64,000 nt of DNA from an uncultured Fodinibius sp. (GTDB lineage: Bacteria; Bacteroidota; Rhodothermia; Balneolales; Balneolaceae). The notes under the pieces were generated by a model. The model saw nothing but the letters and a program-made list of their open reading frames with translations. It ran no database searches and had not been told where the DNA came from. A program made the position numbers and the translations under genes. Location of the stretch: the NCBI GenBank assembly GCA_913057775.1, contig CAJXOG010000004.1, forward strand, positions 247,926 to 311,925. The letters run 5' to 3'. Of this stretch, positions 1 to 8,225 are shown piece by piece (position 1 is the first letter of the stretch; each line of letters starts with the position of its first letter).

Positions 1-42
1 ATTATATTGGCTTTTGAATTTTAATTTCCCAATAAATATTGA

Positions 43-588
43 ATGGAGATTGTAAAAACTGATATTCCGGATGTTCTACTGTTAAAACCGAAGGTATACA
101 AGGATGAGCGGGGTTTTTTCCTGGAAACCTATCGGGAGGAGCATTTGAAAGAGAAAAATATTGATGTCCATTTTGTGCAGGATAATCTGTCAAAATCCCA
201 AAAGAATACGGTGCGCGGATTGCATTATCAGATTGAGCGTCAGCAGGATAAATTATTGATGGTCATGCAGGGGGCTATTTTGGATGTAGCGGTAGATTTG
301 CGTGAAGATTCTCCCACATTCGGCGAACACGTGGCGATGGAACTATCGGCCGAAAACAAACACCAGATGTTTATCCCCAAGGGATTTGCTCATGGGTTTT
401 CGGTTCTGACGGACGATGCGTTGGTCTACTATAAATGCAGCGACTATTACTATCCGGAGGGAGAGCGGGGATTGCTTTGGAATGATTCAGAGCTGGGGAT
501 TGATTGGAAGATCGCCGATCCCATTATTTCTGAGAAGGACCAGCACCAACCAAGGCTAAGTGAAATAAAAGAAGATGATTTATTTTGA
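43..588 (+). CDS. rfbC: dTDP-4-dehydrorhamnose 3,5-epimerase
   Basis: Cytosolic cupin-fold enzyme that epimerises C3 and C5 of dTDP-4-keto-6-deoxyglucose, the third step of dTDP-L-rhamnose synthesis for surface polysaccharide. The 181-residue length is normal for RmlC. The family signatures are visible: DERGFFLETYR near residue 22, the catalytic-His segment VRGLHYQ near residue 58, and the FIPKGFAHGF stretch near residues 110-119. The ATG start is the only sensible one. It is followed 230 bp downstream by rfbB of the same pathway. The other two pathway genes (rfbA, rfbD) are not in the window and may lie upstream. Confidence 0.95.
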   Translation: MEIVKTDIPDVLLLKPKVYKDERGFFLETYREEHLKEKNIDVHFVQDNLSKSQKNTVRGLHYQIERQQDKLLMVMQGAILDVAVDLREDSPTFGEHVAMELSAENKHQMFIPKGFAHGFSVLTDDALVYYKCSDYYYPEGERGLLWNDSELGIDWKIADPIISEKDQHQPRLSEIKEDDLF

Positions 589-616
589 TAATTATGAGAG
601 GCTCATTTTTTAAGTC

Positions 617-670
617 AAGAAAACCGCTGACAAAATCGGGACTAGAAAACCACTGAAACGAACCAAAAGT
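617..670 (+). repeat. Dispersed repeat, copy A
   Basis: A roughly 54-base noncoding stretch between rfbC and rfbB. It matches the reverse complement of 34002-34059 at about 85 percent of positions by eye. The shared core includes ATCGGGACYAGAAAAYCACT followed by ACGAACCAAAA. No ORF is conserved in it. It is probably a small intergenic repeat family. Confidence 0.7.
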
Positions 671-821
671 TTGGTAGTGTGCCTTATTAGAAAAATGTTT
701 TCGAGTGGGTAAGTATCTAAAAACACACTATGGGAAGATGTTTGTAAAGAAACGGCTCAAATCGTATTTCACTGGACAAGATAAGAAGAACTAACAATTT
801 GAATTATAATTAAAGAAAGGA

Positions 822-1823
822 ATGAGAATATTAGTCACAGGCGGGGCGGGATTCATTGGATCAAATTTGCTGCTGTATTTGCACGAGAAGTATCCCAACT
901 ATCAGCTGCTCAATATTGATAAACTTGGCTACGCTTCGGATCTGTCATATCTCGATGAGATTAAAAATTCGAATCGGTACACTTTTAAAAAGCTGGATAT
1001 TGTAGATCGTGATGCTGTGCGGGATATCATTCGAAGTTATAAGCCCGATGGTGTATTTCACCTTGCTGCAGAATCGCATGTCGATAACTCAATCAAGGGA
1101 CCGGAACCATTTATCCAGTCGAATGTAGTAGGTACGTTTAATCTGATTGAGGAGTGCCGGCAGTTTTGGAAAGAAGATGACGAACGCTGGAAAAAGAGTC
1201 GATTTTTGCACGTTTCTACTGATGAGGTCTATGGTGAGCTGGGTGAACAGGGCGCTTTTTCAGAAGAATCACCGTATGCCCCCAATTCGCCGTATTCGGC
1301 ATCAAAGGCAGGTAGTGACTTTATTATTCGATCGTATTATCACACCTATGGAATGAACGTAGTTACTACGAATTGTTCTAATAATTTTGGTCCGCATCAG
1401 CACGACGAAAAGTTGATTCCCACCGTTATTCGCACGGCCCTTAACCATGATGATATACCGGTTTATGGAAAGGGAGAAAATGTCCGCGATTGGCTCTTTG
1501 TCCAAGAACATTGCCGCGCATTGGATCTGGTATTCAATGAGGGGCAATCGGGAGAAACCTACATAATTGGCGGCAATAATGAATGGAAGAATATCGACCT
1601 GGTAAAGAAGATTTGCAATATCTTAAATGAGGAGGTCGGGGATGCACCGAGCTCGGATTTCAAAGATCTGATTACCTTTGTGAAAGATCGTCCCGGTCAT
1701 GATTTTCGTTACGCCATTGATGCCTCCAAAATTAAAGAAGAGTTGGGATGGAATAGTGAAGAGTCATTTGAACAGCGTCTGAGAGAGACTATTCGATGGT
1801 ATATCCAACGATATAGGGGATAA
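822..1823 (+). CDS. rfbB: dTDP-glucose 4,6-dehydratase
   Basis: Extended short-chain dehydrogenase that converts dTDP-glucose to dTDP-4-keto-6-deoxyglucose using bound NAD+. The N-terminal Rossmann motif GGAGFIGSN is at residues 7-15. The catalytic STDEVYGE segment lies near residue 132, and the YSASKAGSD motif carries the YxxxK pair near residue 158. The family motif NNFGPHQHDEKLIP is also present. The length of 333 residues is typical. The ATG is preceded by a purine-rich AAAGAAAGG. It forms a nucleotide-sugar pair with rfbC. Confidence 0.96.
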   Translation: MRILVTGGAGFIGSNLLLYLHEKYPNYQLLNIDKLGYASDLSYLDEIKNSNRYTFKKLDIVDRDAVRDIIRSYKPDGVFHLAAESHVDNSIKGPEPFIQSNVVGTFNLIEECRQFWKEDDERWKKSRFLHVSTDEVYGELGEQGAFSEESPYAPNSPYSASKAGSDFIIRSYYHTYGMNVVTTNCSNNFGPHQHDEKLIPTVIRTALNHDDIPVYGKGENVRDWLFVQEHCRALDLVFNEGQSGETYIIGGNNEWKNIDLVKKICNILNEEVGDAPSSDFKDLITFVKDRPGHDFRYAIDASKIKEELGWNSEESFEQRLRETIRWYIQRYRG

Positions 1824-1911
1824 GTTTACTCTGGCTTTTTGCCGCAGCATACAGAGACATTCTAAAATTTAATTCTATAAAAGGTTGAAAGTTATTAGCG
1901 GTTGAACTATA

Positions 1912-1933
1912 TTTAAGATAAAATTGTCTTAAA
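1912..1933 (+). promoter_or_regulatory. Rrf2-type operator upstream of the Rrf2 gene
   Basis: Inverted repeat TTTAAGAT-N6-GTCTTAAA ending 12 bases before the Rrf2 start codon. The 16-base core at 1915-1930 reads AAGATAAAATTGTCTT. Related cores lie upstream of nosZ, ric, tnaA, the acyl-CoA synthetase, nirK and the Cys/His-rich gene. The position suggests autoregulation. The match to Rrf2 is an inference from proximity and palindromy. Confidence 0.7.
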
Positions 1934-1945
1934 ACTTAATATAAA

Positions 1946-2398
1946 ATGATCTTCTCCAAATCGTGTGTATATGGCCTTCGGGCGATGATCTATCTCGCGT
2001 CGATATCGAGAGAAGGTTACGTATCAATTAAAGGATTGAGTGAGAAACTGGATATCTCATTTCACTTTTTGACTAAAATACTGCAGGAATTGACGGGGGC
2101 TGATCTTCTGGAGTCGATGAAGGGCCCGAAGGGAGGAGTAAGGCTGACAAAGTCAGGTAGGTGCATTACGCTGAAAGAAGTTGTTGAAGCCATTGACGGA
2201 CCAGCCATTTTCACCGAGTGTGTTTTAGGTTTACCTGGATGCGGGAGTGAAAAACCATGTCCCATGCATGATATGTGGGAGGGAACACGAGATGAAATAA
2301 ATGAAATATTTACAACCACCAGTCTGCAGGATATGTCGAAGGAAGGAAAGGCAAAGGATTTACGTATAACACCTGATGGAAAATTTGTTTGGGGCTAG
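1946..2398 (+). CDS. Rrf2-family iron-sulfur transcriptional regulator (NsrR/IscR-like)
   Basis: DNA-binding regulator of 150 residues with an N-terminal winged helix: the recognition segment follows ISFHFLTKILQEL, and the wing carries KGPKGG. The Fe-S region has Cys92, Cys99, Cys105 and His108 (CPMHDMW). This arrangement resembles the three-Cys-plus-His [2Fe-2S] site of IscR and the three cysteines of the NO sensor NsrR. It sits directly upstream of the nos operon and has a palindrome at its own promoter, repeated at other nitrogen-oxide genes. NO or redox sensing is therefore the likely role. Whether the cluster is 2Fe or 4Fe cannot be read from sequence. Confidence 0.88.
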   Translation: MIFSKSCVYGLRAMIYLASISREGYVSIKGLSEKLDISFHFLTKILQELTGADLLESMKGPKGGVRLTKSGRCITLKEVVEAIDGPAIFTECVLGLPGCGSEKPCPMHDMWEGTRDEINEIFTTTSLQDMSKEGKAKDLRITPDGKFVWG

Positions 2399-2408
2399 TC
2401 ACTATGTA

Positions 2409-2422
2409 TTGCAGTAACGCAA
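2409..2422 (+). promoter_or_regulatory. CRP/FNR-like site, distal, nos promoter
   Basis: TTGCAGTAACGCAA fits the TTG-N8-CAA half-site geometry of the CRP/FNR superfamily, with TTGC-N6-GCAA arms. It starts exactly 32 bases upstream of a better palindrome at 2441. No CRP/FNR-type regulator gene is in the window. Confidence 0.45.
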
Positions 2423-2440
2423 ATTGTAATGATAAATGTT

Positions 2441-2454
2441 TTGCACCTATGCAA
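2441..2454 (+). promoter_or_regulatory. CRP/FNR-like site, proximal, nos promoter
   Basis: TTGCACCTATGCAA is a perfect TTGCA-N4-TGCAA palindrome. The arms extend to TTTTGCA/TGCAAAA at 2439-2456. The same arrangement occurs at 35409-35422 upstream of nirK. Confidence 0.55.
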
Positions 2455-2587
2455 AAAATAAGAGTGCAAACTCTTTAGTGCTTCATCTGCAATGTTAGAA
2501 AATGGCTCCAGATTTGTTAAAGGGATTTAAAATCAGAATTGATCACTAAAGCGCAATTAGGTACGATTGTTGCACAATCTATAATAG

Positions 2588-2603
2588 AAGATAAAATACT
2601 CTT
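2588..2603 (+). promoter_or_regulatory. Rrf2-type operator, nos operon
   Basis: AAGATAAAATACTCTT, 12 bases before the start codon of the cytochrome gene that heads the nos operon. It matches the site upstream of the Rrf2 gene at 14 of 16 positions. Its position over the transcript start or leader fits repression. Confidence 0.6.
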
Positions 2604-2615
2604 AAAACTAAAAGA

Positions 2616-3089
2616 ATGATGAATACGACGATATCAAAAATTGCTGGATTGATGATGTTAACGGCTGCACTGCTTATCGGCTGTGGAGAAAGTTCGGATG
2701 ATGAGAATAGCAATGCGAACTCACAAGGAGAAAAGCAGGAACTGACAGACTTTGAAATGACTCATGGTATTGGTCCGGTTGACGAAGAAATTACGATTGA
2801 CGAAATCGATCCCGAGTTGGCAAAGGAGGGGATGCGAGTTTTTGATATGAAGTGTGGAGCGTGTCATAAGTTGGACAGCCGCTATGTAGGTCCGCCATTG
2901 GGTGGCATTATGAATGCACGTACGCCCGCCTATGTGATGAATATGATTTTAAATCCGGAAGAAATGCTTGCTAAACATCCTGTTGCAAAGTCAATTGGTT
3001 CGGAATATCCGACCCGAATGACAAATCAGCAATTAACCAGAGAAAAGGCACGAGCCGTGGTAGAATACTTGGCACAGGAATCACGATAA
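2616..3089 (+). CDS. Monoheme c-type cytochrome lipoprotein, first gene of the nos operon
   Basis: Exported lipoprotein: the signal peptide ends at a lipobox LLIGCG with Cys near residue 23. An acidic linker follows, then a class I cytochrome c domain of about 85 residues. That domain has the heme site CGACH and a probable distal Met ligand in PTRMTNQQ. At 157 residues it fits the small cytochromes c that accompany clade II NosZ and are proposed to carry electrons to it. It lies 37 bp upstream of nosZ in the same transcription unit. The electron-donor role is inferred from context. Confidence 0.88.
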   Translation: MMNTTISKIAGLMMLTAALLIGCGESSDDENSNANSQGEKQELTDFEMTHGIGPVDEEITIDEIDPELAKEGMRVFDMKCGACHKLDSRYVGPPLGGIMNARTPAYVMNMILNPEEMLAKHPVAKSIGSEYPTRMTNQQLTREKARAVVEYLAQESR

Positions 3090-3126
3090 ACAATAGCTAA
3101 TACATAACAATAAAATACATACTACT

Positions 3127-5103
3127 ATGAGAAAACTGTTAAAAAAATCTTTGCTGTGGCCGCTTGCGGCAATTGCAGCTATAGGATTTATAACTATGGG
3201 ATGTAGCTCGAACGGGGAGTTTGGTTCCTCTTCTGACGCTGCAGAGAAGGTTTACGTAGCACCGGGAGAGCATGACGAATTTTACGGCTTCTTTTCTGGT
3301 GGATACAATGGTCAGCTTGGTGTTTATGGACTGCCATCAGGCCGACATATCTTTACTATTCCGGTCTTTTCACAGGCTGCGGTAAATGGTTGGGGATATA
3401 ATGAAGAAACCAAGCCGATGCTGCAGACCACCGATGGATTTATTCCGTGGGGCGATGCACATCATCCTGAACTTTCACAAACTAATGGTGAAACGGACGG
3501 ACGTTGGATTTTTATGAATGAAAATAATACCCCGCGTATTGCCCGTATTGGACTGGATGAGTTCAGAACACAGGAAATTATTGAGATCCCGAATTCAGCC
3601 GGTAATCACGCATCCTCGTTTGTAACGCCGAACACTGAATATGTTACGGCTGCTACACGCTTTAGTATTCCGATGGATGAGGATAATATGCAAAACATGG
3701 ATGTAAGTATTGATAGCTACAAGGAAAATTTCCAGGGAACTATCTCTTTCATTAAGGTTTCTGATGAAGGACACATGAGCATTGATTTCCAGATTCGGAT
3801 GCCGGGTTTCAATTATGACTTGAGCCACTCGGGCAAAGGTCCATCTGATGGTTGGGCGTTCTTCACCTCATATAACAGTGAGGAAGCGCACACTATGTTA
3901 GAGATCAACGCTTCCAAAAATGATAAGGACTATATCGCTGCCATTAATTGGGAAAAAGCAGCGGAATATGCCAAGGAAGGGAAAGGAAAAATGATTCCCG
4001 GCGAGCACTATCGCAACTACATCGATCATGAAGAAGGCGGTATTGCCAAGAGCGAACTGATCGAAGAGGTACGTGTGCTTGATCCGCGTGAGTTGGAAGG
4101 TATCGTTTATTTTCTGCCTACACCTAAATCACCTCACGGTGTTGACGTAGATCCTACGGGACAATATATCGCAGCCGGAGGTAAGCTTTCTACGGTAATT
4201 CCGGTGCACTCATTTGAGAAAATGATGACTGCTATAGAGAATGAAGAATTCGAAGGCGAAGAGCAGGGTATACCGGTATTGAGTTACGATTCAATTCTGC
4301 ATGGTGAAGTTCAGAATCCGGGATTAGGACCATTGCACACTGAGTTTGATAACAGAGGAAATGCTTATACAACAGCCTTTATCTCATCAGAAATTGTGAA
4401 ATGGGATGTGGAAACACTCGAAGTTATTGATCGTATCGACGTGTATTACTCTCCGGGCCACTTGATGATTCCGGGAGGCGACAGCCAAAAGCCTGACGGA
4501 AAATATTTGGTTGCATTGAACAAGATTACCAAAGATCGGTACCTGCCTACAGGACCAGAAATGTTCCATTCGGCACAGCTGATTGATATTTCCGGTGAAA
4601 AGATGCAGTTGCTTCTTGACTTCCCTACCGAAGGTGAGCCGCACTACGCGCAGGGTATTGCTGCTGAAAAGGTCAAAGAGAATCAGAAACGATTCTACGA
4701 AATCGAGGATAACAATCACCCACACGCTGCTAAAAGTGAGAAAGAAACACGAGTAGAGCGTGATGGTAACGAAGTGCACGTATACATGACGACTATTCGA
4801 AGTCACTTTGCTCCTGATAATATCGAAGGCATAAAAGTGGGTGACGAGGTGTACTTCCACGTGACGAACCTCGAGCAGGACTGGGATGTACCACACGGCT
4901 TCGCGATGAAAGGCGCCAATAATGCCGAACTGCTTGTTATGCCGGGTGAAACCGCGACACTAAAATGGGAGCCTAAAAAAGAAGGCGTTTTCCCATTCTA
5001 TTGTACCGATTTCTGTTCAGCTCTGCACCAAGAGATGCAGGGTTATGTACGGGTATCACCAGAAAATTCAGATACACAAATCTCTTATAGCACAGGTCAG
5101 TAA
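3127..5103 (+). CDS. nosZ: Nitrous oxide reductase, clade II
   Basis: Copper enzyme that reduces N2O to N2 in the periplasm. The N-terminus looks like a Sec/lipoprotein signal (lipobox TMGC, Cys26) with no twin-arginine motif, which is the hallmark of clade II (atypical) NosZ. The beta-propeller carries the CuZ histidines, including DAHH at residues 110-113 and the HGVDVDPTGQY and HTEFDNRGNAYT segments. The C-terminal cupredoxin domain holds the CuA ligands CTDFCSALHQEM (Cys626, Cys630, His634, Met637). The 658-residue length is normal. It is expressed behind a cytochrome c and followed by the nos accessory genes. Confidence 0.97.
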   Translation: MRKLLKKSLLWPLAAIAAIGFITMGCSSNGEFGSSSDAAEKVYVAPGEHDEFYGFFSGGYNGQLGVYGLPSGRHIFTIPVFSQAAVNGWGYNEETKPMLQTTDGFIPWGDAHHPELSQTNGETDGRWIFMNENNTPRIARIGLDEFRTQEIIEIPNSAGNHASSFVTPNTEYVTAATRFSIPMDEDNMQNMDVSIDSYKENFQGTISFIKVSDEGHMSIDFQIRMPGFNYDLSHSGKGPSDGWAFFTSYNSEEAHTMLEINASKNDKDYIAAINWEKAAEYAKEGKGKMIPGEHYRNYIDHEEGGIAKSELIEEVRVLDPRELEGIVYFLPTPKSPHGVDVDPTGQYIAAGGKLSTVIPVHSFEKMMTAIENEEFEGEEQGIPVLSYDSILHGEVQNPGLGPLHTEFDNRGNAYTTAFISSEIVKWDVETLEVIDRIDVYYSPGHLMIPGGDSQKPDGKYLVALNKITKDRYLPTGPEMFHSAQLIDISGEKMQLLLDFPTEGEPHYAQGIAAEKVKENQKRFYEIEDNNHPHAAKSEKETRVERDGNEVHVYMTTIRSHFAPDNIEGIKVGDEVYFHVTNLEQDWDVPHGFAMKGANNAELLVMPGETATLKWEPKKEGVFPFYCTDFCSALHQEMQGYVRVSPENSDTQISYSTGQ

Positions 5104-5123
5104 GTGACCTCAATCCTTGGGGG

Positions 5124-5143
5124 GAGGAGGGTGAAGCCTCCTC
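5124..5143 (+). terminator. Stem-loop after nosZ
   Basis: GAGGAGG-(6-nt loop)-CCTCCTC lies 20 bases after the nosZ stop and is followed by a weak pyrimidine tract. It may be a partial terminator or an mRNA-stabilising hairpin that sets nosZ expression above the accessory genes. Confidence 0.5.
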
Positions 5144-5185
5144 TCTTCTTATTTCAATAGAATGTAAACTTTAATTTTGAAGGTC

Positions 5186-5755
5186 ATGGATAAGCAGAAA
5201 AGAGTTTGGATGGCTGTTGCTGCATTATTGTTAATTGGTGTTTACTTTTTTCCCATCTGGAGCATTAGCATGGAAGCCCCACAATATCCTGAGGGTATTG
5301 GCATGAATATTAGCGTGGATACTATTGAGGGTAAACAGAAAAACGATTTGCAGAATATAAACGGATTGAATCACTATATAGGGATGAAAGAAATTAATCC
5401 CGATTCTATACCCGAGCTTAAGATTATGCCGTATATATTCGGCTTTCTGATTATCAGCGGTTTAGTCATTGCGGGAATAGGCAATCACAAATGGATTTTA
5501 TTCTGGCTTGGATTGTTTGTGTTGTTTGCTATTGCCGGATTGGTAGACTTTTATCTTTGGGGATACGATTATGGGCACAATTTAAATCCCGATGCTCCTA
5601 TAAAAGTGCCGGGCATGACCTATCAGCCGCCGCTTTTGGGTAGTAAACAGCTGCTGAATATTAACGCAACCTCACTGCCACACATCGGATTTTATATTTC
5701 GCTAATATCAATGGGTATAGCCGGAACGATATGGTGGAAAAGCAAAGAGGATTGA
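5186..5755 (+). CDS. Nos-associated integral membrane protein
   Basis: A protein of about 189 residues. It has an N-terminal membrane segment near residues 7-25, a periplasmic stretch, then two or three further segments (PYIFGFLIISGLVIAGIG, WILFWLGLFVLFAIAGLVDFYLW, and a C-terminal one). A short motif PGMTYQPPLLG sits before the last helix. I do not recognise a named family with certainty. Clade II nos clusters usually carry an extra membrane protein between nosZ and nosL (often called nosB), and this gene is in that position. The ATG at 5186 is preferred over the upstream TTG at 5177. A role in NosZ maturation or electron supply is inferred from context only. Confidence 0.75.
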   Translation: MDKQKRVWMAVAALLLIGVYFFPIWSISMEAPQYPEGIGMNISVDTIEGKQKNDLQNINGLNHYIGMKEINPDSIPELKIMPYIFGFLIISGLVIAGIGNHKWILFWLGLFVLFAIAGLVDFYLWGYDYGHNLNPDAPIKVPGMTYQPPLLGSKQLLNINATSLPHIGFYISLISMGIAGTIWWKSKED

Positions 5756-5772
5756 CAAATAAGAGGTTTGAT

Positions 5773-6222
5773 ATGACATATCTCACTAAGATCATAAAAA
5801 TAATTGCTGCGCTGGGTTTTTTGATACTGGCCACAGCTTGCAGCCAGGAACCGGCAGTTATTCACTACGGAAGTGACGAATGTGCACACTGCAAAATGAT
5901 GATAACGGACGAGCAGTTTGCTTCCCAAATTGTAACAGATAAGGGTAAGGCACTAAAGTTTGATGCTATCGAATGTATGGCGGTCTACCAGCGAGAAAAT
6001 GCTGATGAACTGCAAGGAGCAATCCGGTATGTGAGCGATTATAATCAGCCGGGTAATTGGCTCAAGGCCAAAGAAGCACAGTTTGTGAAAAGTGAAGTGG
6101 TTAACAGTCCCATGGGAGAATCATTGCTGGCTTTCCCCTCTTATGAAGAAGCAAAAAAGCATATAACTGAACGACCGGGACAATTGTTGGGATGGTCAGA
6201 GGTGTCCCAAATTGAAATGTAA
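5773..6222 (+). CDS. nosL: NosL copper chaperone lipoprotein
   Basis: Outer- or inner-membrane-anchored copper chaperone that supplies Cu(I) for the CuZ site of NosZ. The lipobox is LATAC (Cys23 from the chosen start). The metal motif CAHCKMM follows at residues 37-43, matching the CxxCxM region of NosL. The rest contains the expected FDAIECM and YVSDYNQPGNW segments. The ATG at 5773 is chosen because AAGAGG lies 7 bases before it. An in-frame ATG at 5731 would overlap the previous gene by 25 bp and lengthen the n-region unusually. Confidence 0.92.
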   Translation: MTYLTKIIKIIAALGFLILATACSQEPAVIHYGSDECAHCKMMITDEQFASQIVTDKGKALKFDAIECMAVYQRENADELQGAIRYVSDYNQPGNWLKAKEAQFVKSEVVNSPMGESLLAFPSYEEAKKHITERPGQLLGWSEVSQIEM

Positions 6223-6270
6223 GCACGTAGTACCGTACCATTTAATTTGCTCAAAAAAAGGATTGAGGCA

Positions 6271-7518
6271 ATGAAGCTAATAACAAAAATACCATTAATT
6301 TTAGTAGGTCTGCTGCTCATAGCACCGCTAAGTTATGCTGCGCAGATTACCGTATCCAAAGACGGTGAAATCACTTCCATACAGCAGGGAATTGATCAAG
6401 CCCAGCCGGGCGATACCGTGCTTGTGAAAGAGGGGCGATATGTTGAATACGATATCCGTATAAATAAGCGCATTACCTTACTGGGAGAGGGCGAAGCCAT
6501 TATCGACGGCGATAATCAGGGTTTTGTTGTAGTTGTGGAAGCCGATAGTACGGTGATTAAAGATATTGAAGTCCACAACAGCAAGGCCGGATTTATGGAT
6601 GATTATGCTGGAATTGAAGTTGATGGGGCCCATAACGTCCGCATTGAAGGGGTAAGGCTTGTTGATAATTTTTTTGGAATTTACCTCGCTAAATCACAGG
6701 GCACGGTTTTGAAAAATAATCACATTACGGCCTCTCGTCAGCGCGAAACGAATTCCGGAAATGGCATTCACCTCTGGTATACCAAAGACGTAGAAATTCT
6801 TGATAATTATGTGGCCGGCCACCGTGATGGACTCTATTTCGAGTTTGTGGAAGGAGCCTTTATTGCCGGTAATGAAAGCGAAAATAATATCCGGTACGGT
6901 ATTCACTTTATGTATTCGGATAACTGCCGTTATGAGCGCAATACCTTTCGCGATAATGGCGGTGGAGTGGCCGTCATGTATACCTCAAACGTAGAAATTG
7001 TGGATAATCACTTTGCTGATAACTGGGGTTCCTCGGCTTACGGCATGCTGTTAAAAGAGATCAACAGAAGTCAGGTTACCGGGAATACCTTCACGAATAA
7101 CTCAGTGGGATTGTATATGGAGGCTTCCAGTCGAAATAATGTGGAAGGCAATCAATTCAATCAAAACGGCTGGGCTGTTCAGCTGATGGCGAACTCAACA
7201 GATAACGAATTTCATAAGAATAATTTTGTAGCTAACTCTTTTGAAGTATCCACAAATAGCAGAATGAACTACAGCAATAACTTTGATAAGAATTACTGGA
7301 GTCAATATGAAGGATACGATTTAAATCGTGACGGAGTGGGTGATGTACCTCACCGGCCGGTGCGATTATTCTCCATATTGGTCGAAAAGCAGCCGCAGTC
7401 CCTGTTATTACTGCGAAGTCTGTTGGTTGACCTTCTGGATGCCGCCGAAAAATTTATGCCGGTGCTTACCCCGGAAACACTCCTTGATTCTAAACCGCAA
7501 ATGGAACCTGTGCTATGA
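6271..7518 (+). CDS. nosD: NosD, periplasmic copper-processing beta-helix protein
   Basis: Secreted right-handed beta-helix (CASH/parallel-repeat) protein required with NosF and NosY for CuZ assembly. The signal peptide ends near SYAAQ (about residue 24). A series of about 22-residue rungs with N-x-F/I and G-I-x-L patterns follows (for example NNSVGLYMEASSRNNVEGN). The C-terminus carries the typical YDLNRDGVGDVPHRPVRL block. The start at ATG 6271 is preferred because AAAGG at 6257-6261 is well spaced; an in-frame TTG at 6247 is less likely. It overlaps nosF by 4 bp (ATGA), which implies translational coupling. Confidence 0.95.
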   Translation: MKLITKIPLILVGLLLIAPLSYAAQITVSKDGEITSIQQGIDQAQPGDTVLVKEGRYVEYDIRINKRITLLGEGEAIIDGDNQGFVVVVEADSTVIKDIEVHNSKAGFMDDYAGIEVDGAHNVRIEGVRLVDNFFGIYLAKSQGTVLKNNHITASRQRETNSGNGIHLWYTKDVEILDNYVAGHRDGLYFEFVEGAFIAGNESENNIRYGIHFMYSDNCRYERNTFRDNGGGVAVMYTSNVEIVDNHFADNWGSSAYGMLLKEINRSQVTGNTFTNNSVGLYMEASSRNNVEGNQFNQNGWAVQLMANSTDNEFHKNNFVANSFEVSTNSRMNYSNNFDKNYWSQYEGYDLNRDGVGDVPHRPVRLFSILVEKQPQSLLLLRSLLVDLLDAAEKFMPVLTPETLLDSKPQMEPVL

Positions 7519-8225
7519 TTTCAATAAAAAAACTTCGCAAAGATTTTGGTCCCCGTACGGTCCTTAACGAGCTGGATTTAGAAATTCCGGCCGGACAGGC
7601 TACCGGTATTGTTGGCCCCAACGGATCGGGAAAAACCACCACGATAAAGGCACTGTTGGGGTTGGTAAAACCTACTTCCGGAGACATCGTGGTTGATGGA
7701 AAATCGATAGAAGGAGAGTGGTTATATCGCAGCAAGATTGGTTATATGCCTCAAATTGCTCGTTATCCGGAAAATATGACGATTGGCGAACTTTTTGAGT
7801 TTATCAAAAATATGCGAGGCAGTGATACCAATCGTGATCGGGAATTGCTCGAATATTTTGATCTGGATAGTGAAATTGATAAGCGAATGCGAGCACTTTC
7901 GGGCGGTATGCGTCAAAAAGTGGGCGCTATTCTGGCAATGATGTTCGATCCGGAGATCCTGATTTTTGATGAACCCACGGCGGGGCTTGATCCTAAGTCG
8001 AGTGTACAGTTTAAACGATTGGTGCACGAAGAAAAGCAGAAAGGAAAAACGGTACTGTTAACCTCGCATATTATGAGTGAAATTGAAGAACTGACCGATC
8101 ATCTCATCTTTATGGTGGAGGGAAATATTCGATATGATGGCCCAATGCGCGAGCTTATGGAACGGCAACAAGAACAGCGGCTTGAAGGCGCCGTAGCAAA
8201 AATGATGGAGGAAACAGCAGCATGA
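7515..8225 (+). CDS. nosF: NosF, ABC transporter ATPase
   Basis: ATP-binding subunit of the NosFY transporter that works with NosD in NosZ copper-site assembly. Walker A is GPNGSGKTT (residues 34-42). The signature is LSGGMRQK, Walker B is EILIFDEPTAGLD, and the switch is LTSH. The 236-residue length is slightly short for NosF. The start overlaps the nosD stop and its own stop overlaps the nosY start by 4 bp. Confidence 0.95.
   Translation: MISIKKLRKDFGPRTVLNELDLEIPAGQATGIVGPNGSGKTTTIKALLGLVKPTSGDIVVDGKSIEGEWLYRSKIGYMPQIARYPENMTIGELFEFIKNMRGSDTNRDRELLEYFDLDSEIDKRMRALSGGMRQKVGAILAMMFDPEILIFDEPTAGLDPKSSVQFKRLVHEEKQKGKTVLLTSHIMSEIEELTDHLIFMVEGNIRYDGPMRELMERQQEQRLEGAVAKMMEETAA

Noticed and set aside
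4387..4896. 169-codon minus-strand ORF inside nosZ
   Set aside because: Antisense shadow of a highly conserved gene; the protein has no family character.
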